DNA of 42,688 bases, taken from positions 1 to 42,688 of the forward strand of contig JAKSLE010000020.1 of assembly GCA_024401365.1 (NCBI GenBank), written 5' to 3'. The notes under the pieces were generated by a model. The model did not search any database and had not been told where the DNA came from. It saw only the letters and a program-made list of their open reading frames with translations. Shown in pieces: positions 35,404-42,688 of the stretch. Within the stretch, counting starts at the first letter, position 1. Each line of letters opens with the position of its first letter. The DNA comes from Bacteroidales bacterium (GTDB lineage: Bacteria > Bacteroidota > Bacteroidia > Bacteroidales > Marinilabiliaceae). A program made the position numbers and the translations under genes.

Positions 35404-36657
35404 ATGGAACCTATGCAATTGCCTAGAATACCCGTCCCAGAGAGACACCAACTCTCTAACGGCCTTACAGTATATAGCTTGTGCGGCGGAAACCAGGATC
35501 TGCTCCGCGTATCTATAAGTATCCCCGCCGGCCACTATTATTCCGACGAACGCTTGGTGGGCGCTTATATGTCTGATATGCTGACTAAGGGTTCTGCCTC
35601 GCTCTCTGCAGAGGAGTTCGCCCGAAAAATAGAGTTCTACGGTGCATACATCCATTCCGGATGCGATAATCTCTACAAAACACTCACAATTTCGTGCATG
35701 ACCAAACATTTTGCTAATGTCTGGCCTATCGTCGCCGAAACAATTATTGCCCCCGCCTTGGCAGAGTCTGAACTGGAACTGGTACGCGCAAAAAAAATAC
35801 AGCAGTACAAAATGTTGCAGATCCGTACCAACGCTCGCGCTATGCGCCGTATGTCAAAGGAGCTGTACGCACCTAACACAAGATACGCTATCGTATCGTC
35901 CCTCGACGATCACCAGTCTATGAGCATAGAGCGTCTTAAGCAGTTCCACTCTTCTCATTATTCCCCCAACGGTAGCTTTATCTTTATCGCCGGCAAACCT
36001 ACCGAGGAGGTTTATGCTACAATAGAGAAAACCCTCGACCAGCCTTCTTGGCCCCAGAGTACTCTGGTACAGAAATTGCCCGAGGTAATATACAATAGCA
36101 ACCCCACTATGAGAGCTCACGAGGATGTGCCTAATGCTCAACAGGCTTCATTGATAATGGCTAATAAGACGTTGAGTATCTACGACCCCGACTATTATGC
36201 ACTGCAACTCACTGTACATATCTTGGGTGGCGGATACCTGGGCTCTCGCCTCATGAGCAATATCCGCGAGGAAAAGGGCCTCACATATAGCATAGGCGCC
36301 TTCTGTATGGATAGCCCCGTGTGCAACGAACTCCTCATCACGTCTGATGTCAACAAGGATAAGGTGGAGGAGACTATATCGGAGATAAAAAATGAAATAA
36401 ATAAATTGCAACAGGATATTGTTTCTCGCGAGGAGTTCGATCTGGCATTGTCTATCCTCAAAAATCAGGCTATGCAGATGCTCGATGGCACTATCGCAAC
36501 TGGCGACTTGCTGACTTACCTCTACCGCCTGAAAATGAACGAGAAGTATCAGCAGGATCTGTTCGACTATTTCGAAGTGGCTACCCCGGAGGATGTCTTG
36601 CGATGCGCCCAAAAATATTTAAACCCCGAGCAGTTTATTACCGTAGATGCACAGTAA
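35404..36657 (+). CDS. M16-family peptidase homologue lacking the zinc motif
   Basis: The protein has 417 residues, the size of a single M16 two-domain subunit. The N-terminal domain has HQLSNGLTVY and the usual strands, but the place of the inverted zinc motif HxxEH reads AYMSD (54-58) in GAYMSDMLTKGS, so both histidines and the glutamate are missing. The C-terminal domain keeps GGGYLGSRLMSNIREEKGL and TYSIGA, with the arginine and tyrosine that bind substrate in active pairs. It is therefore likely a non-catalytic partner or chaperone-like subunit, as in other M16 heterodimers; no active partner is in the window. No signal peptide is present. Last gene of the tight operon; the next gene follows after 37 bases. 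Confidence 0.88.
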   Translation: MEPMQLPRIPVPERHQLSNGLTVYSLCGGNQDLLRVSISIPAGHYYSDERLVGAYMSDMLTKGSASLSAEEFARKIEFYGAYIHSGCDNLYKTLTISCMTKHFANVWPIVAETIIAPALAESELELVRAKKIQQYKMLQIRTNARAMRRMSKELYAPNTRYAIVSSLDDHQSMSIERLKQFHSSHYSPNGSFIFIAGKPTEEVYATIEKTLDQPSWPQSTLVQKLPEVIYNSNPTMRAHEDVPNAQQASLIMANKTLSIYDPDYYALQLTVHILGGGYLGSRLMSNIREEKGLTYSIGAFCMDSPVCNELLITSDVNKDKVEETISEIKNEINKLQQDIVSREEFDLALSILKNQAMQMLDGTIATGDLLTYLYRLKMNEKYQQDLFDYFEVATPEDVLRCAQKYLNPEQFITVDAQ

Positions 36658-36694
36658 ACTTTAGAAATAATTAAAGCTGAAATATATTACCAAA

Positions 36695-37105
36695 ATGAAA
36701 GAACTATTCACTATCTTCATCGCCATCGGAGCTACATGGCATGTAGAGAACCCTACACAGGGAGGTGTGACTATGATCAACTTCGAAGGTCACTGTAAGA
36801 CAGAGTATTTCGAGGGCAAGGTACTCCAAGGCGGCGTGGATACACAACGCCACTTCCGTCCAGACTCTACCCTACTCTCAGCTCGCTATATGATGGAGGG
36901 CGTCGATGGTATGGGTAAGCCTTGCAAGGTCTATATCGATAACCAGGCTATTTTGCCTAACCCAACTAACCGCACTACTCCTAAGTTTATCACCGATAGC
37001 GAGTACCTAAGCTCTTTCCAAAAGGATTCTATCTGGGGCAAACTCGATTTCCGTCAGGACGGCTTGTATATCCAGGTCTTCGCCGAGCCAAGAGAGCAGA
37101 AGTAA
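36695..37105 (+). CDS. DUF3237-family protein
   Basis: The protein has 136 residues. The pattern FEGKVLQGGVDTQRHFRPDSTLLSARYMM, then GMGKPCKVYIDNQ, and the DGLYIQVFA end match the DUF3237 beta-barrel family, whose function is not established. The N-terminal part MKELFTIFIAIG is a first strand rather than a signal peptide. It follows the M16 homologue by 37 bases on the same strand and precedes a strong terminator, so it may be the last gene of the SpoIID operon or have its own weak promoter. Confidence 0.78.
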   Translation: MKELFTIFIAIGATWHVENPTQGGVTMINFEGHCKTEYFEGKVLQGGVDTQRHFRPDSTLLSARYMMEGVDGMGKPCKVYIDNQAILPNPTNRTTPKFITDSEYLSSFQKDSIWGKLDFRQDGLYIQVFAEPREQK

Positions 37106-37123
37106 TTCTTACCCCTTATAAAC

Positions 37124-37162
37124 AAAAAAATCACGCTCAATTTTTCTCGAGCGTGATTTTTT
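37124..37162. terminator. Bidirectional terminator between convergent genes
   Basis: AAAAATCACGCTC pairs with GAGCGTGATTTTT around a short AT-rich loop, with an A run on the left and a T run on the right. It serves the plus-strand DUF3237 gene and the minus-strand gene ending at 37184. Confidence 0.93.
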
Positions 37163-37183
37163 ATTTTCTACAGATAGTATATC

Positions 37184-38617
37184 CTATGGTGTTACTGTCA
37201 CAATTATTCTCTTGTACCTCGATAGTGCAGGCTTGCCTTTATCTGTTACTCGTAGTATGTAGTGCAAATCCGTAGGCTGAGTTACCTTTGGAGCCTGAGC
37301 CTTGTACTCGTGAATATTCTCAGCAGGTACCGATGGATACTCTCCCTTATATCCTGTAGCCTCAGGGTATGGGAACCATAGGAACGAAATATTATCGCCA
37401 TCAGGATCATACGAGTCATTGGCATCCAATGTAAACCACTCTCCCGATTTCACTGTCATCTTTTCTGGTGTCATCAACTTGACTACAGGTGCATGATTGG
37501 CTTCCTTCACCTTCTTTACACACCAATCCATACGCGCAGCAAAATCATTTTGCACATCTTCTCGCCACCTCCATATGGTAGCTTGGTTGCCCGAATATGT
37601 CTTGTCGCCTTTCTTTATGGCACGACCGTGACTCGATGGCACAAATGGCACATAGGTATCACTGGCATTGGTCCATATAGGACGAGTCTCTTCTCCTATA
37701 GCTACCCCACCAGTAAAGCCGTCATAGTCACATTTCTTCACGTCTGGCTTGTAGAGCTCATATCTGCCTCCCCAGCCTCCCCAGTTGGGATTGTCTGGCG
37801 AATTCAATCCATTGGGTATCAGCGACAAAAACGATGGAGTATCACCTTCCATGCCGTACGCTACATCTGGATATACCGCCCCTAATGCTCCGTGCCCTTG
37901 CTGAATATTCTCTGCCAACCACTCGTTGGATACCATCTCAGCATGCTCTCCTTCTGCATTGTTCATGCCTACCCATGTCGCATTGCCATAGCCTCCAGGA
38001 CTGACTATATAAAAAATGCTTGGAAATTCTCTTCTTATCCATTGCCCACTGTCGTCTTGGTCACTGATGGTGTATACACGCAACTTTGAAATTACTGAGG
38101 TAAGGTCACTGGCCGACATATTGGTCCTAAGCGTAATAAGAGCCTGCGCCAAAGTATTGACACCTCCCCACGCACAAACCCAAAGTGGTCGCTTATCTTC
38201 CTTAAGCAACTCATTGACTATCTTCTCCGAACCTTCCGAGGTCTTAGTCTCTCCTGTCCCCGCCATACCATACGACTCTTGTCCTTTGTATACTAACCCA
38301 TGTAGCACATTGGCCGACAGGTATTTATCATCATGCTGACGAAGATTATTGTATACCTTGTCGTAAGCATCTATAATTCTGTGAATAGTGCCCGAAGCTG
38401 TACGCGTCCTCATATGCGTAGAGGTCGTAGCAACAATAGCCTTAATATCTATCTCGTTGTTATACAACAATAAACGAACAAGCGACTGCGAATCGTCTGG
38501 CTCATTTTCAATATCCGTCAAGATAATAGCGCGACATTTTTCTTGTGCCCACCCATTCATAGGAGCAAGCAGAGCCACGCAAAATAGTGCTAAAAGAATA
38601 GTTATCCGTCTAACCAT
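37184..38617 (-). CDS. Secreted DUF1593 nucleoside hydrolase-like protein
   Basis: The protein has 477 residues from the ATG at 38617, chosen for its signal peptide (MVRRITILLALFCVALLAPM...WAQ). The mature protein starts with CRAIILTDIENEPDDSQSLV, the calcium-binding aspartate motif of nucleoside hydrolases in its DUF1593 form; WVCAWGGVNTLAQAL and YTISDQDDSGQWIRREFP are further family blocks. The C-terminal 100 residues form an Ig-like domain (WFTLDANDSYDPDGDNISF). Related proteins occur in polysaccharide-degrading bacteria, some with cellulose-binding annotation; the true substrate is uncertain. It is periplasmic or surface-exposed and has no glycan-utilisation genes beside it here. Confidence 0.88.
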   Translation of the reverse strand: MVRRITILLALFCVALLAPMNGWAQEKCRAIILTDIENEPDDSQSLVRLLLYNNEIDIKAIVATTSTHMRTRTASGTIHRIIDAYDKVYNNLRQHDDKYLSANVLHGLVYKGQESYGMAGTGETKTSEGSEKIVNELLKEDKRPLWVCAWGGVNTLAQALITLRTNMSASDLTSVISKLRVYTISDQDDSGQWIRREFPSIFYIVSPGGYGNATWVGMNNAEGEHAEMVSNEWLAENIQQGHGALGAVYPDVAYGMEGDTPSFLSLIPNGLNSPDNPNWGGWGGRYELYKPDVKKCDYDGFTGGVAIGEETRPIWTNASDTYVPFVPSSHGRAIKKGDKTYSGNQATIWRWREDVQNDFAARMDWCVKKVKEANHAPVVKLMTPEKMTVKSGEWFTLDANDSYDPDGDNISFLWFPYPEATGYKGEYPSVPAENIHEYKAQAPKVTQPTDLHYILRVTDKGKPALSRYKRIIVTVTP

Positions 38618-38675
38618 GGCTATGCGATTATATATTTGGTTATAGTGCGAATATACAAATAATAAGTAAAAAAAC

Positions 38676-38711
38676 AAAACCACCGGTATCTCCGCGATAA
38701 CCAGTGGTTTT
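38676..38711 (-). terminator. Terminator of the ABC permease operon
   Basis: AAAACCAC and GTGGTTTT pair, continuing through one mismatch into GGT/ACC. On the minus strand a T-rich stretch follows. It lies 22 bases after the stop codon at 38733. Confidence 0.85.
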
Positions 38712-38732
38712 ATTAACTATCACTATTTATTT

Positions 38733-41096
38733 CTATTCTGTCTTTATCGACTCCACAGGATCTCTATTGATAGCCCGCAGACTGGCTGATGTGATGGCTA
38801 TCGTAACAATAGCAAAGAGCGCAATCAGTGCTACCACAAAAATCCATACAGGAATATCTGCTTGGTACGCATACCCTTCTACCCATTTAGACATAATTAG
38901 ATAGGCTATCGGTGCCGCTACAACAAAGCAAATAACGCATAGTCTGACATATATACCGTTAAACATCCCTAAAATCTCTGTCGTACTAGCTCCCAAAACT
39001 CTGCGCACCGCTATCTCTTTCTTACGATACTGCGTCTCAAACGTAATGAGTCCTAGTATACCTATGACAGCAATGAGTATGGATAAAATGCAGGCCATGA
39101 AATTCAGAGAACTCAATTTGCGCTCTTTCTCATACAGCTGCGCTATATTCTCGTCATAATAGTTGAGCGAGATAAGTTCTGTCGCTACATCAGCATGCAA
39201 TTTGCGTATCTCTTCCTCAAAAATACCCTCAACATCTTTTATTCTTAGCCCCGAAGCTATCTTAACGTAACAGTACGACATCGATTCATTAGGATTATTG
39301 TCATAGTAAAACAACGCTAATGGCTCTACATTATACTGCAGTGGCTTGAGATGAAAGTCTTCTGATATGCCTACTACATTATCATCGTCTGTCGCATACG
39401 CCCAGAATGTATCCCCTACATCTATAAATGGATACTGAGCCTTGGCCGTGGCATTGAAGATAAAATGCGCATTGGAGGTATTCTCGTCTTGCTCCTCAAA
39501 ATATCGCCCTTCAATAATCTTGATATCAAAAAACTGAGCAAAGTTACGCTCCACTGGCTGACATTGGAAACTTATAGATTCTCCTTCAAAACGACGCCCC
39601 CAGTTCATTATTAATCCATCTTGAGGTACAAATTCTCGCGCACTGAATGTTACGTCTACTATCTCAGGGTGCTTCTTGAGGTTGGCGGCCAACTCCTTAT
39701 GCTTGCTGGCCAAGGATGCATCAAGATCACTGTAAAGGACATTCTTACTCGAAAAACCTTTGTCGTACGATAGCATATAGTTCATCTGCTCATTGACAAA
39801 CATAGCTACCATACCTAGTACAAGGGATACCGTAAATTGGAAGCCTATAAGAAAATAGCGCAACTGCCTGCCTTTTATATTGTGCGAGAAGGAGCCCTTA
39901 AGTACAAGCGCAGGAGCAAATGATGTGCTGTAAAATGCAGGACTGAGCCCAGCAAGCGCCCCTAGTACTATTACTCCTATCGCCGTATAAGCCACAAGAT
40001 CCAAATGGAGTAGTGGATTGATATCTTCACTTACCAAATCTCCTATGGCAGTGTCTCGTAGTACAAAGAGTAATAGCAACGAGGTGACAAACGCACATAG
40101 AGCCATTACTACTACTTCTAAAATCTGCCCACCTATAAGTTCTTCTCTTGAGGCTCCTAGTACCTTACGGGTATTGATACTTTTTATTCGCGAAGGTACA
40201 CTGGCAAAGGCAATATTCCAGAAATTGACCATCGCTACCAATATGATAATAAGAGCAACCGTAATGAGCGCAATAAGGGTACCAATACTGCTCTTCTCTA
40301 CAAAGTCATACCCTACATCTTCCAGAAAATGGACGTCCTCAATGGGCGTAAGTCGTATTTTAATGCTTCTGTCAACATCTTTTTCTGATTCTACATACTC
40401 ATCTGCCAACTTCTGCATAGATGCACATGCCTCTTCTGCCGTAACACCTTCGTGAAGTGTGACACAGAAAATTGTCGATTGATTATTATGCTGATTGATA
40501 TCAAAATCTCCATAAGTCGCAGCAATATCCATACTCAACAAGCCATTTTTCTTTATTGGCTTGAATACACCTCTAATGGTGAGTGTATCTGTCGAGTACC
40601 ACTGAGATATACAGATATTCTTGCCTAGTGGAGAGTCTTTACCAAACATCTTCTCGGCTATTGGCTCCGATATTACCACTCCTGGTACTGAGTCCAATTC
40701 GTCGTATGAACCGCATACCATCTCGACATTCATCATCTCAAGTGTCGCACTGTTGGCATACATCATACCTGTAGCCCTGGCTGCAGAGTATGTCGTATTC
40801 TCAATATCCCTGAGAGTAGCACTGGCAACAGAACTACCCATGAATCGCACGTATCTTTGTACCTCTGGCGCATCCTTTATCTTTTCTAGCATCGGACGAC
40901 TGAACCAGCAAAAATACATATCCGTATGCTCATCGTCTATAGGGTATCCGCGTTCTACTCTATATGTTCGTTCTGCATCTTTATAGTTTGAGCAAAACGA
41001 TGTCTCATATTGAACCTGGACCATAATGACCATAAAGGCCGAGAAGGCTATGGTCAACCCTAAATAATTGAGTATTCTGGTAAATGACTGTTTCAT
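38733..41096 (-). CDS. FtsX/MacB-type ABC transporter permease
   Basis: The protein has 787 residues. An N-terminal helix (LNYLGLTIAFSAFMVIMVQV) is followed by a MacB periplasmic core-like domain to about residue 265. Then come four helices between about 270 and 435, with VPSRIKSINTRKVLGASREEL (the FtsX coupling loop) after the first of these. A second periplasmic domain and three C-terminal helices follow, with the matching loop YRKKEIAVRRVLGASTTEI. This eight-helix double-FtsX architecture is typical of Bacteroidetes permeases that export lipids, peptides or macrolides, or act as mechanotransmission devices. It begins 7 bases after the ATPase gene, so it is an operon partner. The exact cargo is not known. 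Confidence 0.92.
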   Translation of the reverse strand: MKQSFTRILNYLGLTIAFSAFMVIMVQVQYETSFCSNYKDAERTYRVERGYPIDDEHTDMYFCWFSRPMLEKIKDAPEVQRYVRFMGSSVASATLRDIENTTYSAARATGMMYANSATLEMMNVEMVCGSYDELDSVPGVVISEPIAEKMFGKDSPLGKNICISQWYSTDTLTIRGVFKPIKKNGLLSMDIAATYGDFDINQHNNQSTIFCVTLHEGVTAEEACASMQKLADEYVESEKDVDRSIKIRLTPIEDVHFLEDVGYDFVEKSSIGTLIALITVALIIILVAMVNFWNIAFASVPSRIKSINTRKVLGASREELIGGQILEVVVMALCAFVTSLLLLFVLRDTAIGDLVSEDINPLLHLDLVAYTAIGVIVLGALAGLSPAFYSTSFAPALVLKGSFSHNIKGRQLRYFLIGFQFTVSLVLGMVAMFVNEQMNYMLSYDKGFSSKNVLYSDLDASLASKHKELAANLKKHPEIVDVTFSAREFVPQDGLIMNWGRRFEGESISFQCQPVERNFAQFFDIKIIEGRYFEEQDENTSNAHFIFNATAKAQYPFIDVGDTFWAYATDDDNVVGISEDFHLKPLQYNVEPLALFYYDNNPNESMSYCYVKIASGLRIKDVEGIFEEEIRKLHADVATELISLNYYDENIAQLYEKERKLSSLNFMACILSILIAVIGILGLITFETQYRKKEIAVRRVLGASTTEILGMFNGIYVRLCVICFVVAAPIAYLIMSKWVEGYAYQADIPVWIFVVALIALFAIVTIAITSASLRAINRDPVESIKTE

Positions 41097-41103
41097 ATCA
41101 ATA

Positions 41104-41784
41104 CTATATCAGATCTTCTACAGAGTCTACTATCTTTCCGTCAAAGAGATTGATGACACGGTGTGTGTATGTAGCATCATGCTTGCTGTGGGTTACCATT
41201 ACTATTGTAGTCCCCTCTTTATTGAGCTCCGATAATAGCTGCATCACTTCTGTACCATTCTTTGAGTCAAGGTTACCTGTTGGCTCGTCGGCAAGTATCA
41301 TATTTGGGCGACCTACCACTGCTCGGGCTATGGCCACTCGCTGCTGTTGACCTCCCGAGAGTTGCTGTGGATAGTGAAACGCCCTGTGACTGAGATTCAT
41401 GCGCTTAAGTACCTCATGTACTCGCTCCTTGCGCTCTTTGGCTGGCACACCCATGTACTTGAGCGGCAATTCTACGTTCTCTGCTACCGTGAGCTCGTCT
41501 ATAAGGTTGAACGACTGGAATACAAAACCTATCTGCCCCTTGCGTATCTGGTTGCGGTCTCTTTCTTTGAGATTGCCAACTTCATGACCGGCCAACTTGT
41601 AGCTGCCACTTGTTGGGGAATCTAACAAACCTAAAATATTGAGCAATGTTGATTTGCCACAGCCCGAAGGTCCCATAATCGAAACAAATTCTCCCTTTGA
41701 TATGCCGAATGAAACGTTTTGGAGTGCAAGTGTTTCTACTTCTTCTGTTCTGAATGAACGACATAAATCTTTAATCTGTATCAT
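41104..41784 (-). CDS. ABC transporter ATP-binding protein (MacB/LolD type)
   Basis: The protein has 226 residues, a single nucleotide-binding domain. Walker A GPSGCGKS (38-45), Q-loop Q90, signature LSGGQQQ (142-148), Walker B ILADEP (163-168) and H-loop H199 are all intact, so it should hydrolyse ATP. The short length and the sequence GNLDSKNG following Walker B are usual for the MacB/LolD/FtsE group. It lies between two permease genes on the same strand (17 bases after the upstream one, 7 before the downstream one) and presumably energises both. Confidence 0.97.
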   Translation of the reverse strand: MIQIKDLCRSFRTEEVETLALQNVSFGISKGEFVSIMGPSGCGKSTLLNILGLLDSPTSGSYKLAGHEVGNLKERDRNQIRKGQIGFVFQSFNLIDELTVAENVELPLKYMGVPAKERKERVHEVLKRMNLSHRAFHYPQQLSGGQQQRVAIARAVVGRPNMILADEPTGNLDSKNGTEVMQLLSELNKEGTTIVMVTHSKHDATYTHRVINLFDGKIVDSVEDLI

Positions 41785-41801
41785 ATCTGATTGTGTTAAT
41801 G

Positions 41802-42688
41802 TTATTCTGACTTTAATGAATTCAATGGATTTTCGTTTGTTGACTTATAACACTTGGCAGAAACTGTCAGCACTATTATCGTCATCAGGATCATAAATCC
41901 CGCTACGTATATCCATACAGGAATAGGCGATTGATATGGATAACCCTTGAGCCATTGCGAGATAATCCACAAAGTAATAGGTATTACTACAAGAAAGCAT
42001 ATCAATGTGATATTGACGTATATCTTATTGTATTTAAGTATCATCCCCAAGGTATCTCCACCCATAACTCTGCGAATAGCCATCTCTTTGCGACGGTATT
42101 GGGTTTCGTAGTGAACTAATCCCAATATACCTATTATTGCTATGAGACATGACAGAATGCATGCTATGCGGACCAGATTTCCAAGTGTCTCTTCTTTTTC
42201 ATATAGTTTTCCCGATTGCTCATCCAGAAAACTGACACAAAACTGGTCAGGGGTTACTTTACTGTCTATCTTATAGGCTTCTGCATAAAGAATGTCAGAT
42301 ATCTCATTTATGCTGACGTTAGGCGCCCTTTTTATATAGATATTAGTCCAGTTCCAAAAAGTCTCGTCTTTACGGGTTACTCGGTATAGTGCTATAGGCG
42401 TAATGGCATATTGCAAAGGTCGGAAATTAAAATCGTTAGCAATACCTATAATTTCAGCATTTTCTGTGCCATCTATCAAAATTCCCGTTCCTGTTTCGAG
42501 CTCCCATTTTGTTTTGGCGACATCGTTGAATATTAACACATTACTCTCTTCACTATTGAATGTTCTGCCTTCTATAATAGGTATATCAAAGAAATCGGTG
42601 AAATTATATTCTACAGGAGATACATCTAAATCACATGTATATTCCTTATAGTTTGTCATCATTCCATAATCAGTTCCCTTCTGCGATG
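41802..42688 (-). CDS. FtsX/MacB-type ABC permease, C-terminal part (cut by window edge)
   Basis: The reading frame is open to position 42688, so about 295 C-terminal residues are visible and the N-terminal part lies outside. What is seen matches the second half of the permease at 38733: VEYNFTDFFDIPIIEGRTF versus VERNFAQFFDIKIIEGRYF, and the coupling loop YRRKEMAIRRVMGGDT, followed by two further helices and the tail NENPLNSLKSE (NRDPVESIKTE in the other). The two permeases are tandem paralogues around one ATPase. ATG codons at 42662 and 42659 are internal, not starts. Confidence 0.9.
   Translation of the reverse strand, partial: SQKGTDYGMMTNYKEYTCDLDVSPVEYNFTDFFDIPIIEGRTFNSEESNVLIFNDVAKTKWELETGTGILIDGTENAEIIGIANDFNFRPLQYAITPIALYRVTRKDETFWNWTNIYIKRAPNVSINEISDILYAEAYKIDSKVTPDQFCVSFLDEQSGKLYEKEETLGNLVRIACILSCLIAIIGILGLVHYETQYRRKEMAIRRVMGGDTLGMILKYNKIYVNITLICFLVVIPITLWIISQWLKGYPYQSPIPVWIYVAGFMILMTIIVLTVSAKCYKSTNENPLNSLKSE

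Overview
The window looks like a chromosomal segment of a member of the order Bacteroidales. Evidence includes promoters of the Bacteroidetes type (TTTG, about 19 bases, then TAnnTTTG), secreted proteins whose signal peptides end in AQ or GQ, two TonB-dependent receptors, T9SS-like C-terminal domains, a DUF2157/GDYXXLXY pair, DUF1593 and DUF4922 proteins, and MacB/FtsX-type permeases with 8 predicted helices. I cannot name a genus. No insertion sequence, phage gene, integrase or CRISPR array is visible.

Positions 1-11.6 kb hold housekeeping and fermentation genes. A 3' fragment of tRNA-Val(TAC) is followed, all on the minus strand, by a small secreted protein, a 1422-residue double acyl-CoA dehydratase activase fusion, acetate kinase (ackA), phosphate acetyltransferase (pta), malate dehydrogenase (mdh), a nitroreductase and a membrane TPR/SpoIIE-type phosphatase. 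pta and ackA make acetate and ATP from acetyl-CoA; mdh feeds the oxaloacetate-malate branch towards succinate.

Positions 11.6-19.8 kb hold two paralogous TonB-dependent receptors, transcribed divergently from a 297-base region, and then a methyl-accepting chemotaxis-type transducer with its own well-formed promoter. Positions 19.8-28.9 kb hold a tandem array of three secreted GLUG-motif proteins. Two of them share a C-terminal coding block of about 1434 bases that looks identical, joined to strongly diverged N-terminal halves. All three genes carry the same promoter layout: a TAnnTTTG box with a 16-base TACGTAA...TTACGTA dyad exactly 22 bases upstream of it.

Positions 28.9-30.6 kb hold the DUF2157/GDYXXLXY pair. 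Next come four copies of a 55-base intergenic tandem repeat, with a fifth relative between the two TonB receptor genes. Positions 31-36.7 kb hold a tight plus-strand operon: SpoIID-like protein, miaA, glycosyltransferase, HIT-like DUF4922 protein, and an M16 homologue that has lost its zinc motif. A DUF3237 protein follows. The window ends with a minus-strand DUF1593 nucleoside hydrolase-like protein and an FtsX permease/ATPase/FtsX permease cluster running off the right edge.

Plus-strand genes favour C-ending codons much more than minus-strand genes, which probably reflects replication-strand skew. The most interesting signals are the GLUG array with its shared dyad, the 55-base repeat family and the SpoIID-DUF4922 operon.
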